DNA of 64,000 nucleotides from Pararhizobium arenae (GTDB lineage: Bacteria; Pseudomonadota; Alphaproteobacteria; Rhizobiales; Rhizobiaceae), in the NCBI RefSeq assembly GCF_001931685.1, contig NZ_MOOY01000004.1:248001-312000 (forward strand). Direction: 5' to 3'. The number at the start of each line of letters is the position of its first letter. Position 1 is the stretch's first letter. The notes under the pieces are model-generated. The model had not been told where the DNA came from and did not search any database. It saw only the letters and a list, made by a program, of their open reading frames with translations. The position numbers were made by a program, and so were the translations under genes. This document shows, piece after piece, positions 17,833 through 27,126 of this stretch.

Positions 17833-19368
17833 ATGAGCGATCTAGCCATCGAGCTCAGAGGCATCGACAAGAGTTTTGGTCTTGTCCATGCCAATAAAGA
17901 TATCAATCTCCAGGTCCGCAAGGGCACGATCCACGGGATCATCGGCGAGAACGGCGCCGGAAAATCGACGCTGATGTCGATCCTCTACGGCTTCTATCAG
18001 GCCGATCGCGGCGAGATCGTCGTCGACGGCAAGGCCGTTGTCATCAAGGATCCGAATGCGGCGATCGCAAGCGGCATCGGCATGGTGCATCAGCACTTCA
18101 TGCTGGTCGAGAATTTCACCGTGCTCGAAAACATCATGCTTGGCGCCGAAGACAGCCAGGTGCTGAACACCAGCATCTCCAAGGCGCGCGTCGAGCTGAA
18201 GCGGCTGGAAAAGGAATATGCGCTGGAGGTCGATCCCGATGCACTGATCGAGGAACTGCCGGTTGGCCTGCAGCAGCGTGTAGAAATCCTCAAGGCGCTC
18301 TATCGTAAGGCCGATATCCTGATCTTGGACGAGCCGACCGGCGTGCTGACGCCTGCGGAAGCCGATCATCTGTTCCGCATCCTCGGGCAGCTGAAGGATC
18401 AGGGCAAGACGATCATCCTCATCACCCACAAGCTGCGCGAGATCATGGCGATCACCGACGAGGTCTCCGTCATGCGCCGCGGCGAGATGGTGGCGACGCG
18501 CACGACGAAGGAAACCTCCGTCGAGGAACTGGCCGAGCTGATGGTCGGTCGCCGTGTGCTCCTGCGTGTGGAAAAGGGCGAGGCCAATCCCGGCGCGGTC
18601 AAGCTGTCGGTCAAGAACCTCACGGTGCGCGACGGTCGCGGCGTGACCATGGTCGACAATGTCTCCTTCGACCTGAAGGCCGGCGAGATCGTCGGCATTG
18701 CGGGTGTCGCGGGCAATGGTCAGTCCGAGCTGCTGGAGGCGATTTCCGGCATTCGCCGTGCTGTTTCCGGCTCCGTGGTGCTGAACGGAAGCACTGTTGA
18801 TGTTACCGGCCATGTCGATCCGGGCGCGTTGCGTAGCCAGGGTCTCGGCCATGTGCCGGAAGACCGTCACCATGTCGGCCTCGTGCTGAAGTTTGATGAA
18901 AGCGAAAATGCCATTCTCGGCTATCAGCGCGACAAGCGCTACCTGAACGGCCCCTTCCTCAACATGGAAGCGATCCGCGCCGAGGCCGAAGAGAAAATCC
19001 AGAAATACGACATTCGCCCGCCGAATGCGAAGCTGAAGACCGCCAATTTCTCCGGCGGCAACCAGCAGAAGATCGTGCTGGCCCGCGAAATGGAGCGTGG
19101 CCCGGACGTGCTGATCATCGGCCAGCCGACCCGCGGCGTCGATGTCGGCGCCATCGAATTCATCCACAAGCGGATCATCGAGATGCGCGACCGCGGCATG
19201 GCCGTGCTTCTGGTCTCCGTCGAACTCGATGAAATCCGCGCGCTGTCCGATCGTATCCTCGTGATGTTTGCCGGCCGTGTCGTCGGCGAGCGCGGCACGG
19301 ACGCGACGGAGGGCGAACTCGGCCTGCTGATGGCCGGTGTCGAAGGCCCCAAGGAGGCCGCCGAATGA
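17833..19368 (+). CDS. Nucleoside ABC transporter, ATP-binding protein
   Basis: A 511-residue double-domain ATPase of the sugar/nucleoside (RbsA-like) type. Domain 1 has Walker A GENGAGKST at 38-46, an LPVGLQQRVEI signature and Walker B ILILDEPTGVLTP. Domain 2 starts near 255 with the degenerate Walker A GVAGNGQSE usual for this family, then FSGGNQQKIVLAREM. It powers uptake of nucleosides delivered by a BMP protein. The stop overlaps the first permease start by 4 bases (ATGA). The following seven genes run on with tiny gaps, so one transcript probably covers 17833-24778. Confidence 0.94.
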   Translation: MSDLAIELRGIDKSFGLVHANKDINLQVRKGTIHGIIGENGAGKSTLMSILYGFYQADRGEIVVDGKAVVIKDPNAAIASGIGMVHQHFMLVENFTVLENIMLGAEDSQVLNTSISKARVELKRLEKEYALEVDPDALIEELPVGLQQRVEILKALYRKADILILDEPTGVLTPAEADHLFRILGQLKDQGKTIILITHKLREIMAITDEVSVMRRGEMVATRTTKETSVEELAELMVGRRVLLRVEKGEANPGAVKLSVKNLTVRDGRGVTMVDNVSFDLKAGEIVGIAGVAGNGQSELLEAISGIRRAVSGSVVLNGSTVDVTGHVDPGALRSQGLGHVPEDRHHVGLVLKFDESENAILGYQRDKRYLNGPFLNMEAIRAEAEEKIQKYDIRPPNAKLKTANFSGGNQQKIVLAREMERGPDVLIIGQPTRGVDVGAIEFIHKRIIEMRDRGMAVLLVSVELDEIRALSDRILVMFAGRVVGERGTDATEGELGLLMAGVEGPKEAAE

Positions 19369-20495
19369 GCAATCCATATGCAAAACTGCCGAACTGGGCA
19401 GAATACGGGCTGATCCCGCTGGTCAACCTCGTCGTCGCCTTCCTCGTTGCCGGCCTCGTCGTTCTGCTCGTCGGCGAAAACCCGCTGAATGCCGCCTATC
19501 ACATGGTGAACGGCGCCTTCGGCCGCGGCGAATATATCGGCTTCACCCTCTATTACGCGACCACCTTCATCTTCACCGGCCTTTCGGTGGCCGTCGCCTT
19601 CCATGCCGGTCTGTTCAACATCGGCAGCGAAGGTCAGGCCTATATCGGCGGTATCGGCGTGGCGCTCGCCTGCCTCTGGCTCGATCGCACCATGCCGTGG
19701 TTCGTGGTGTTTCCGCTGGCAATCATCGGTTCGGCCGCTTTTGGCGCAATGTGGGCCTTTCTTCCGGGCTGGCTGCAGGCAAAGCGCGGCAGCCATATCG
19801 TCATCACCACCATCATGTTCAATTTTATCGCCTCGAGCCTGATGGTCTACCTGCTGACGCGCGTGATGAAGCCGCTTGGCTCGATGGCGACGCAGACCCG
19901 CACCTTCGAGGCCGGCGGCCAGTTGCCCAAGCTCGACTGGCTGCTTTCGATCTTCGGGCTGAACATCGGCAACGCCCCCTTCAACGTCTCGTTCCTGCTG
20001 GCGCTGCTGGCGGCCTTCGGCGTCTGGGTGCTGATCTGGCGCACGCGCTTCGGCTATGAGCTGCGCACCATGGGCCACAGCCCCTCTGCCGCCCGTTACG
20101 CCGGCATCAGCGAAACCCGCATCACCATCATCGTCATGATGATCTCGGGCGGCCTCGCCGGCATGATGGCGCTGAACCCGATCATGGGCGAGCAGTTCCG
20201 CATGCAGCTCGATTTCGTGCAGGGCGCCGGCTTTGTCGGCATCGCGGTGGCGCTGATGGGTCGCTCGCATCCGGCCGGCATCATCCCGGCGGCTATCCTG
20301 TTCGGCATGCTCTATCAGGGCGGCGCCGAGATCGCCTTCGAAATGCCCGCCATTTCGCGCGACATGATCGTCATCATTCAGGGCCTCGTCATCCTCTTTG
20401 CCGGCGCGCTTGAGAATATGTTCCGCCCGGCGATCAGCCGCGCCTTTGCATCCTTTGGCCAGCGCTCTGCTGCCGTCCAGACGAAGGGAGCCTGA
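19365..20495 (+). CDS. Nucleoside ABC transporter permease 1
   Basis: A 376-residue inner-membrane permease with about ten hydrophobic segments. The BPD_transp_2 family pattern is clear: LFNIGSEGQAYIGGIGVALA, GSHIVITTIMFNFIASSLM, the cytoplasmic-loop motif ELRTMGHSPSAARYAGI, then GAGFVGIAVALMGRSHPAGI. It matches the NupP/YufP (larger) subunit of nucleoside transporters. It overlaps the ATPase gene by 4 bases and is followed 3 bases later by permease 2. Confidence 0.93.
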   Translation: MSNPYAKLPNWAEYGLIPLVNLVVAFLVAGLVVLLVGENPLNAAYHMVNGAFGRGEYIGFTLYYATTFIFTGLSVAVAFHAGLFNIGSEGQAYIGGIGVALACLWLDRTMPWFVVFPLAIIGSAAFGAMWAFLPGWLQAKRGSHIVITTIMFNFIASSLMVYLLTRVMKPLGSMATQTRTFEAGGQLPKLDWLLSIFGLNIGNAPFNVSFLLALLAAFGVWVLIWRTRFGYELRTMGHSPSAARYAGISETRITIIVMMISGGLAGMMALNPIMGEQFRMQLDFVQGAGFVGIAVALMGRSHPAGIIPAAILFGMLYQGGAEIAFEMPAISRDMIVIIQGLVILFAGALENMFRPAISRAFASFGQRSAAVQTKGA

Positions 20496-20498
20496 GCC

Positions 20499-21470
20499 AT
20501 GGATTTCTTCCAAACCATCATCGCACTTCTCGAATCCACCATCCGCCTTTCCGTGCCGCTGATCTTCGCAGCCCTTGCCGGCCTCTACACCGAGCGCGCG
20601 GGCGTCTTCGATATCGGTCTTGAGGGCAAGATGCTGGGCGCCGCCTTTGCGGCCGGCGCGGTGGCCGCCGTCACCGGCTCCGTCTTTATCGGGCTTCTCG
20701 CCGCGATCCTGATTTCTGTTCTGCTGTCGCTGGTGCATGGTTATGCCTCGATCACCCAGCGCGGCAGCCAGATCGTCTCCGGTGTCGCCATCAATTTTAT
20801 CGTTTTCGGCTCGACGGTCATTCTGGGCGAAGCCTGGTTCCGCCAGGGCGGCCGTACGCCGGCACTCTCCGGCGACGCCCGCTTCCAGACCTGGGACCTG
20901 CCCTTTGCAGATGCCGTCAAGGACGTGCCGTTCATCGGCCCGATCTATGCGAACCTGCTTTCGGGCCACTTCCTCCTGACCTATCTCGCCTTCGCGCTGG
21001 TGCCGATCAGCTGGTGGGTGCTCTATCGCACCCGCTTTGGCCTGCGCCTGCGCGCCGTCGGGGAAAATCCGGGTGCGGTCGATACGGCGGGCATCTCGGT
21101 CATCTGGCTGCGCTACCGGGCCGTCATCTGCTGCGGCATTCTCTGCGGCTTTGCCGGCGCCTATCTGTCGCTTGCCATGAATGCCGGCTTCGTCAAGGGG
21201 ATGACGGCGGGCAAGGGCTATATCGCGCTCGCCGCGCTGATCTTCGCCAAGTGGCGTCCGGTCAACATCATGCTGGCCTGCCTGCTGTTCGGCTTCCTCG
21301 ATGCTTTGGCGATCCGTCTGCAAGGCAATCCGCTGCCGCTGATCGGCCAAGTGCCGGTACAGCTGATGCAGGCGCTGCCCTATATCCTGACCGTCATCCT
21401 GCTGGCCGGCTTCATCGGCAAGGCCATCCCGCCGAAGGCTGGCGGTATTCCCTATGTGAAGGAGCGCTGA
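20499..21470 (+). CDS. Nucleoside ABC transporter permease 2
   Basis: A 323-residue permease of the smaller NupQ/YufQ type. Family features are FAALAGLYTERAGVFDIGLE, YASITQRGSQIVSGVAINF, the loop LRLRAVGENPGAVDTAGI and the late segment GMTAGKGYIALAALIFAKWRP. It pairs with permease 1 to form the membrane channel. The cytidine deaminase start follows 3 bases later, tying uptake to catabolism. Confidence 0.93.
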   Translation: MDFFQTIIALLESTIRLSVPLIFAALAGLYTERAGVFDIGLEGKMLGAAFAAGAVAAVTGSVFIGLLAAILISVLLSLVHGYASITQRGSQIVSGVAINFIVFGSTVILGEAWFRQGGRTPALSGDARFQTWDLPFADAVKDVPFIGPIYANLLSGHFLLTYLAFALVPISWWVLYRTRFGLRLRAVGENPGAVDTAGISVIWLRYRAVICCGILCGFAGAYLSLAMNAGFVKGMTAGKGYIALAALIFAKWRPVNIMLACLLFGFLDALAIRLQGNPLPLIGQVPVQLMQALPYILTVILLAGFIGKAIPPKAGGIPYVKER

Positions 21471-21473
21471 TCG

Positions 21474-21866
21474 ATGGAAAACGATCTCTTCGAAGCCGCC
21501 CGCGAGGCGATGTCCAAGGCGCATGCGCCCTATTCCAAGTTCCCCGTCGGCGCGGCGATTCGCGCCGAGGACGGAAAAATCTATTCCGGCGCCAATATCG
21601 AGAACCTGTCCTTCCCCGAAGGCTGGTGCGCGGAAACCACGGCCATCAGCCACATGGTCATGGCCGGCCAGCGCAAGATCCTCGAAGTCGCCGTCATCGC
21701 TGAAAAACTGGCGCTCTGCCCGCCCTGCGGCGGCTGCCGCCAGCGGCTGGCAGAGTTTTCCGGCGCCAGCACGCGCATTTTCCTGTGCGACGAGACCGGC
21801 GTGAAGAAGACACTGGCGCTTTCCGATCTGCTGCCGCATTCCTTCGAGACCGAGGTGATCGGTTGA
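21474..21866 (+). CDS. cdd: Cytidine deaminase
   Basis: A 130-residue homotetrameric zinc enzyme that converts cytidine and deoxycytidine to uridine and deoxyuridine. The zinc ligands C52, C85 and C88 lie in WCAETTA and PCGGCRQ, with catalytic E54. Nucleoside binding is by NIENLSFPEG. Length and motifs match the small class. The stop overlaps the TTG start of punA (TTGA), suggesting translational coupling. Confidence 0.96.
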   Translation: MENDLFEAAREAMSKAHAPYSKFPVGAAIRAEDGKIYSGANIENLSFPEGWCAETTAISHMVMAGQRKILEVAVIAEKLALCPPCGGCRQRLAEFSGASTRIFLCDETGVKKTLALSDLLPHSFETEVIG

Positions 21867-22660
21867 CGGCCGCCGCAGACCTGCTGAAGAGCCGTCTCGG
21901 CGGGCTTCAGCCCCGTTACGGCATCGTGCTCGGCTCCGGCCTCGGCTCGCTGGTGGAAGGCGTGACGGATGCGGTGCGCATCTCTTATGCCGATATCCCT
22001 GGCTTCCCCGTCAGTGCCGTTTCCGGCCATGCGGGTGAGCTGGTGGCGGGCAAGATCGGCGGCGTGCCCGTCATCGTGCTGTCCGGCCGCGTGCATTATT
22101 ATGAGCGCGGCGATGCTAATGCCATGCGCGGGCCGATCGAGACGATGAAGGCGCTCGGCGTCGAAACGCTGATCCTCACCAATTCCGCAGGCTCGCTGCG
22201 GGAAGATCTGCCGCCGGGCTCAGTGATGATGATCACCGACCACATCAATTTCTCCGGCGAGAGCCCGCTGATCGGCATCGACAGCGACGCCCGCTTTGTT
22301 GGCCTCACGGCCGCCTATGATGCGGAGTTGGCTGAAGCCATCCGCGCCGCCGCCATAAAGCTCGATATTCCGCTGGGTGCCGGCGTCTATATGTGGTTCT
22401 CCGGCCCAAACTTCGAAACGCCAGCTGAAATCCGCATGGCGCGCATTCTCGGCGCCGATGCCGTTGGCATGTCGACGGTGCCGGAAGTGATCCTGGCACG
22501 ATTTTTCGGCCTGAAGGTTGCCGCAGCCTCGGTTATCACCAATTATGGGGCAGGCATGACCGGCGCGGAACTCAGCCATCATGAAACCAAGGATATGGCG
22601 CCCGTCGGCGGGCAGCGTCTCGCAGCCATCCTGAAAGAGATGATAACTGCCCGGCCATGA
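21863..22660 (+). CDS. punA: Purine-nucleoside phosphorylase (class I, trimeric)
   Basis: A 265-residue enzyme that splits purine nucleosides with phosphate to a free base and (deoxy)ribose 1-phosphate. Motifs: GIVLGSGLGSL near the N terminus (phosphate loop), SGRVHYYERG, NSAGSLREDLPPGSVM, the base-site segment YMWFSGPNFETPAEIRM, and GMSTVPEVILARFFGLK. The Asn in VITNYGAGM matches the 6-oxopurine-type enzymes. The only plausible start is TTG 21863, overlapping the cdd stop; upstream in-frame sequence belongs to cdd in another frame. deoC follows after 28 bases. Confidence 0.93.
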   Translation: MTAAADLLKSRLGGLQPRYGIVLGSGLGSLVEGVTDAVRISYADIPGFPVSAVSGHAGELVAGKIGGVPVIVLSGRVHYYERGDANAMRGPIETMKALGVETLILTNSAGSLREDLPPGSVMMITDHINFSGESPLIGIDSDARFVGLTAAYDAELAEAIRAAAIKLDIPLGAGVYMWFSGPNFETPAEIRMARILGADAVGMSTVPEVILARFFGLKVAAASVITNYGAGMTGAELSHHETKDMAPVGGQRLAAILKEMITARP

Positions 22661-22688
22661 GCCGAGGCGGGAGAGGAAACGGACCAAA

Positions 22689-23465
22689 ATGATGCTCGAA
22701 GCCAACAACCGACAGGTTGCGTCGCTCGCTTTGTCGCTGCTGGATCTCACCGATCTCAACGATACCTGCACGCCGGAAGCCATCGAAAAGCTCTGCGCAC
22801 AAGCGCAAACGCCCTTTGGCCACACCGCCGCCGTCTGCATCTGGCCGCGTTTCGTCGCGCAGGCGCGGGGTATTCTTGGGGCCGACAGCGCCGTCAAGAT
22901 CGCGACCGTCGTGAATTTCCCTTCCGGTGATCTGCCGGTCGAAACCGTTATTGCCGAGACCGAAAAGGCGATTGCCGATGGCGCCGACGAGATTGATCTC
23001 GTCATTCCCTATAAGGCCTTCATGGCCGGTGACGAACGGGCCGTGCGCACGATGATCTCGGCCGTCAAGGCTGTCTGCAAGCCGCCGGTGTTGCTCAAGA
23101 CCATTCTGGAAACCGGCGAACTGAAGGATCGCGGCCTGATCCGCAGCGCCTCGCATATCGCCATCCAGGAAGGCGCCGATTTCATCAAGACCTCCACCGG
23201 CAAGGTCGCCGTCAATGCGACGCTGGAAGCGGCCGATATCATGCTGACCTGCATCCGCGAAAGCGGCCGCAAGGTCGGCTTCAAGCCGGCTGGCGGCGTC
23301 CGTACGGTCGGCGATGCGCGCCTCTATCTAAACCTCGCGGCGACGATCCACAGCCCGGACTGGCCGATGCCCTCCACCTTCCGCTTCGGCGCTTCCGGCC
23401 TGCTCGGCGATATCCTTGCGGTGCTCGAGGGTCGCGAACCAGCCGTGGCCGCGGCCGCCTATTGA
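22689..23465 (+). CDS. deoC: Deoxyribose-phosphate aldolase
   Basis: A 258-residue class I aldolase that cleaves 2-deoxyribose 5-phosphate to acetaldehyde and glyceraldehyde 3-phosphate. The Schiff-base lysine is K167 in FIKTSTGK, and the second lysine is K199 in [10 protein letters not shown]; Asp102 in DEIDLV completes the site. These positions match the E. coli enzyme almost exactly. Two adjacent ATG codons begin the frame; either may be used. deoA starts 2 bases after the stop. Confidence 0.96.
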   Translation: MMLEANNRQVASLALSLLDLTDLNDTCTPEAIEKLCAQAQTPFGHTAAVCIWPRFVAQARGILGADSAVKIATVVNFPSGDLPVETVIAETEKAIADGADEIDLVIPYKAFMAGDERAVRTMISAVKAVCKPPVLLKTILETGELKDRGLIRSASHIAIQEGADFIKTSTGKVAVNATLEAADIMLTCIRESGRKVGFKPAGGVRTVGDARLYLNLAATIHSPDWPMPSTFRFGASGLLGDILAVLEGREPAVAAAAY

Positions 23466-23467
23466 CG

Positions 23468-24778
23468 ATGCTCCCGCAGGAAATCATCCGGCGCAAACGT
23501 GACGGCGAAGTCCTCTCCGCCGAGGATATCGCCGCGTTTATTAGTGGCCTCTCGGATGGTTCGATCTCTGAAGGTCAGGTCGCGGCCTTTGCCATGGCCA
23601 CCTGGTTTTCCGGCATGTCGACGGATGAGACCGTGGCGTTGACGCTTGCCATGCGCGACAGCGGCGATGTGCTGGACTGGAGCGGCATTACCGCCCCGAT
23701 CGCCGACAAACATTCGACCGGCGGCGTGGGCGACAATGTCTCGCTGATGCTGGCACCGATTGCAGCCGCGTGCGGGCTTGCCGTGCCGATGATTTCCGGC
23801 CGCGGCCTTGGCCATACCGGCGGCACGCTCGACAAGCTGGAATCCATCCCCGGCTACGACATCAAGCCATCGGCAGCACTTTTCCGCCGCACAGTCGAGG
23901 AAGCCGGCTGCGCCATCATCGGCCAGACGGCCGCACTCGCGCCCGCAGACCGTCGCCTCTATGCGATCCGCGACGTGACGGCCACCGTCGATTCCGTCCC
24001 CCTGATCACCGCCTCGATCCTTTCCAAGAAGCTTGCCGCCGGCCTGCAATCGCTCGTGCTCGACGTCAAGATCGGGTCCGGCGCCTTCATGGTGAGCCTG
24101 GAAGAGGCAGAGACGCTTGCCCGCTCGCTCGTCGGCGTTGCCAACGGGGCAGGGGTCAAGACCACGGCCCTGATCACCGACATGAACGAGCCCTTGGCCG
24201 ATGCCGCCGGCAACGCGCTGGAAATCGAAAACTGCCTCGCCTTCCTACGCGGTGAAAAGGCCGGCACCCGGCTCGAAACCGTCGTGATGGCCTTTTCTGC
24301 GGAAATGCTGCTTTCTTCAGGCTTTTCAACGAATTCGCAAGAAGCCGAAGCGACTGTGCGCCAAGCGCTTGAGAGCGGTGCCGCGCTCGACCATTTCGGT
24401 CGCATGGTCCATTTGCTCGGCGGCCCGCATGATTTCATCGAGCGAAGCGACGCCTATCTACAAAAAGCGCCGGTCGTTTTGCCGGTCGAAGCGCCGCGCG
24501 CCGGCTTTCTTGTCGCCTGCGACGCCCGAGCTGTCGGTATGGAGGTGATCGCGCTCGGCGGCGGCCGCACACGCCCCAACGAGCCCATCGACCATCGCGT
24601 CGGCTTCAGCGAGTTGAAGCCGCTGGGAACGCGGCTGGAAAAGGGCGAGCCCTTCGCCATCGTGCATGCCGCGGATCAGGCGGCGGCGGAAGCCGCACGC
24701 ACGCGACTTTGCGCCGTTTACGAGTTTGGTGATCAAGCCCCGGCAACAAGGCCGGTCATCGTTTCCCGGATTGGCTAA
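23468..24778 (+). CDS. deoA: Thymidine phosphorylase
   Basis: A 436-residue homodimeric enzyme that converts thymidine plus phosphate to thymine and deoxyribose 1-phosphate. Key segments: [32 protein letters not shown] (phosphate binding), [23 protein letters not shown] beginning near 100 (cited here only as a landmark), and the lysine in [15 protein letters not shown] 23468 is preferred over a TTG six bases upstream that overlaps deoC. It is last in the plus-strand nucleoside operon. Its stop abuts the stop of the convergent protease gene with no gap at all. Confidence 0.95.
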   Translation: MLPQEIIRRKRDGEVLSAEDIAAFISGLSDGSISEGQVAAFAMATWFSGMSTDETVALTLAMRDSGDVLDWSGITAPIADKHSTGGVGDNVSLMLAPIAAACGLAVPMISGRGLGHTGGTLDKLESIPGYDIKPSAALFRRTVEEAGCAIIGQTAALAPADRRLYAIRDVTATVDSVPLITASILSKKLAAGLQSLVLDVKIGSGAFMVSLEEAETLARSLVGVANGAGVKTTALITDMNEPLADAAGNALEIENCLAFLRGEKAGTRLETVVMAFSAEMLLSSGFSTNSQEAEATVRQALESGAALDHFGRMVHLLGGPHDFIERSDAYLQKAPVVLPVEAPRAGFLVACDARAVGMEVIALGGGRTRPNEPIDHRVGFSELKPLGTRLEKGEPFAIVHAADQAAAEAARTRLCAVYEFGDQAPATRPVIVSRIG

Positions 24779-25297
24779 CTACCTGACGAGGTGCAGTGCG
24801 CCGTTTTCGACCCGGTAGGATGACAGCCGATTGAGAAAGCTCATGCCGACAAGCATGCCCGAAAGCGATGCATCCGGCAGCACCATCGCCCGCACGTTCT
24901 CGACACTGATCGAGCCGATCTTCACGCGGTCGAGAACAACCGGTGCGCCCTTGACGACGCCATTTGCGGTGTTGGCGCGCGCGTTAAACTGCAGGCTGCC
25001 CGGCGCTATCCCGAGTTTGCGGGACATGGAGACATTGATAGCAATCATACTGGCGCCGGTGTCGATCATGCCGGGCTGCTTGCGGCCGTTGATCTCAAAC
25101 GTGCCGAAGAAGTGCCCCTGTGTCGCCTCAAGCTTTACGCCCTTGCCGCCGGCATAGCTCGCCGTCGAAACAGGCGCCTGCTCGATAGGTTGGCCCGCCG
25201 CACTTTCCGCCTGTTCCAGATATCGCGTCGCAACGCCGGGCAAGACCATGGCTGCGACGGCAATTCCGGCTGCGAAGATCGAAAGGCGTGCAAGCAT
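24779..25297 (-). CDS. Retropepsin-like aspartic protease family protein (TIGR02281 type)
   Basis: A 172-residue protein with one N-terminal hydrophobic segment (LSIFAAGIAVAAMVLPGVA) acting as signal or anchor. The catalytic DTGAS motif near residue 80 lies in FEINGRKQPGMIDTGASMIA, followed by the flap-like AINVSMSRKLGI and a late GMSFLNRLSSYRVENG. Such clan AA proteins are single-domain and must dimerise to be active. They are common in alphaproteobacteria with unknown substrates, probably acting at the periplasmic face. Confidence 0.87.
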   Translation of the reverse strand: MLARLSIFAAGIAVAAMVLPGVATRYLEQAESAAGQPIEQAPVSTASYAGGKGVKLEATQGHFFGTFEINGRKQPGMIDTGASMIAINVSMSRKLGIAPGSLQFNARANTANGVVKGAPVVLDRVKIGSISVENVRAMVLPDASLSGMLVGMSFLNRLSSYRVENGALHLVR

Positions 25298-25360
25298 GAT
25301 CCGGCCCCATCATGAGGTTGAGAGGTATCGAGCTAAGCACGGCAGTTGCTAATTCCAAAC

Positions 25361-25385
25361 GAAAACGCCGCCGGTTTGGCCGGCG
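25361..25385 (-). terminator. Terminator downstream of upp
   Basis: On the minus strand CGCCGG and CCGGCG form a stem over a 5-base loop, followed by GCG and TTTT. It begins 37 bases after the upp stop. Confidence 0.7.
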
Positions 25386-25421
25386 ACGGTATCTGGAAAT
25401 GAATACCTAGTTAAGAAGGCC

Positions 25422-26051
25422 TTACTTCGTCCCGTACATCCGGTCGCCGGCATCGCCGAGGCCGGGCACGATATAACCCTTTTCGTTGAGATGGCTGTCG
25501 ATGGACGCTGTATAGATCGGCACGTCCGGATGCACGGCGTGGAAGTTTTTGATGCCCTCGGGGGCGGCCAGCAGGCAGAGGAAGCGCAGGTTCTTGGCGC
25601 CGCGCTCCTTCAGCTTGTCGATGGCGGCGATCGAGGAGTTGCCGGTGGCGAGCATCGGATCGACGACGATGACGAGCCGCTCGGCCATGGCTTCCGGCGC
25701 CTTGAAGTAATATTCCACGGCTTCCAGCGTTTCATGGTCGCGGTAGACGCCGACATGCGAGACGCGGGCGGACGGAACGAGTTCCAGCATGCCTTCGAGC
25801 AGGCCGTTGCCGGCACGCAGGATCGAGGCGAAGACCAGCTTCTTGCCTTCGAGAACCGGCGCCTGAATGGTTTCAAGCGGCGTTTCGACGGTCTCCATCG
25901 TCAGTTCGAGATCCCGCGTGACCTCGTAGCAGAGCAGCACGGAAATCTCGCGCAGCAACCGGCGGAAACCGGCCGTCGAGGTTTCCTTCTTGCGCATGAT
26001 GGTCAGCTTGTGCTGCACGAGCGGATGATTGATGACCGTTACGCCGTCCAT
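25422..26051 (-). CDS. upp: Uracil phosphoribosyltransferase
   Basis: A 209-residue enzyme forming UMP from uracil and PRPP. The PRPP loop [11 protein letters not shown] lies at 130-140, and the uracil-site segment [19 protein letters not shown] is near the C terminus. ATG 26051 is chosen since GGAGG lies 8 bases upstream and it gives the exact family length; the longer frame adds 11 non-family residues. It lies 106 bases after add on the same strand, so it may be part of a deoB-add-upp operon. Confidence 0.96.
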   Translation of the reverse strand: MDGVTVINHPLVQHKLTIMRKKETSTAGFRRLLREISVLLCYEVTRDLELTMETVETPLETIQAPVLEGKKLVFASILRAGNGLLEGMLELVPSARVSHVGVYRDHETLEAVEYYFKAPEAMAERLVIVVDPMLATGNSSIAAIDKLKERGAKNLRFLCLLAAPEGIKNFHAVHPDVPIYTASIDSHLNEKGYIVPGLGDAGDRMYGTK

Positions 26052-26157
26052 GGCCAAGCCTCCGTAAAATTCTGGATAGACCACTCTTTTTCACGGAAAA
26101 GCGGGTGGCCGCAAGAGGTGAGCGCCGGTTTGCGGCGTCATCCCCAGCCGTCGCTCT

Positions 26158-27126
26158 CTAAAACTTCGCCAGAAGCTTCGCCCGGGTCGCCTCGTCCACG
26201 AACGCGCCTTCGATTGCGGTCAGCGTCATGGCGTTGATCTCGCCGTCGCTGAAGCCGAAGACATGGGAGGCGATCTCGTATTCCTGCTCCAGCGAGGTGT
26301 GGAAGAAGGGCGGATCGTCGGAATTCAGCGTCACCCGGCAGCCGGCGTCGCGAAGCTTCCGCAGCGGATGCGACGCAAAATCCGGGAACACCTTGAGCGA
26401 GACGTTGGAGCCGGGGCAGGTTTCCAGCACCACACCCTCATCGGCGATGCGGGCGACCAGGCCGGCATCCTCGATGGCGCGCACGCCGTGGCTGATGCGC
26501 GAGGGGCGGACATGATCGAGCGCATCGCGCACGCTGAAGGCGCCGGCCATTTCGCCGGCATGGATGGTGATGCCGAGACCGCTGTCGCGGGCGATATCGA
26601 AGGCGCGGGCAAAGTCCGCAACCCTGTGCATACGCTCCTCGCCGGCCAGATTGAAGCCGGTCACGAGCGGATGGGCGCGCTTGGCGGCGTAGAGCGCGGT
26701 CTTTTCCGCTCGCTCTGTGCCAAGATGGCGGATGATGGTGATGATCATCCGGCCTTCGATCCCGGTCTTGGCCTTGGCGGCCTCGATGCCGGCGGCAAGG
26801 CCGCTGATATAAGCATCCGCGCCGATGCCGATGGTGTTGCCATGGTCGGGCGAGACGATGATCTCGCTATAGATCGTGCCGGCTTCCGCCAGTTCCGTCA
26901 GATAGGTCTCGGCGAGCAGGGCATAATCCTCTTCCGTGCGGAAGAGTTCTGCGACCTTGTCGTAGCAGATCAGGAAGTCGGAAAACTCGGTCCAGACATA
27001 GGCGCCGTCGCGGATGATGTCGCTGACATCGACGTTGTACTTGCGCGCCATGTCGAGCGCGAGCTTCGGCGATGCCGCACCTTCGATATGGCAGTGCAGC
27101 TCGGCTTTCTTCAGATGTGCAGTCAA
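26158..27126 (-). CDS. add: Adenosine deaminase
   Basis: A 322-residue zinc hydrolase converting adenosine to inosine. Zinc ligands H11 and H13 lie in ELHCHIEG. The catalytic Glu is in the HAGE motif near 190, a third His is in ISHGVRA, and the SDDP motif provides the last zinc ligand. The start is TTG 27126, overlapping the deoB stop as TTGA, so translation is probably coupled. The add/adenine deaminase family can be hard to split; the genome context of nucleoside salvage favours adenosine. Confidence 0.92.
   Translation of the reverse strand: MTAHLKKAELHCHIEGAASPKLALDMARKYNVDVSDIIRDGAYVWTEFSDFLICYDKVAELFRTEEDYALLAETYLTELAEAGTIYSEIIVSPDHGNTIGIGADAYISGLAAGIEAAKAKTGIEGRMIITIIRHLGTERAEKTALYAAKRAHPLVTGFNLAGEERMHRVADFARAFDIARDSGLGITIHAGEMAGAFSVRDALDHVRPSRISHGVRAIEDAGLVARIADEGVVLETCPGSNVSLKVFPDFASHPLRKLRDAGCRVTLNSDDPPFFHTSLEQEYEIASHVFGFSDGEINAMTLTAIEGAFVDEATRAKLLAKF

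Noticed and set aside
18939-21839. Long minus-strand open frame opposite the ABC permeases
   Set aside because: It crosses four real genes and has low-complexity antisense composition.
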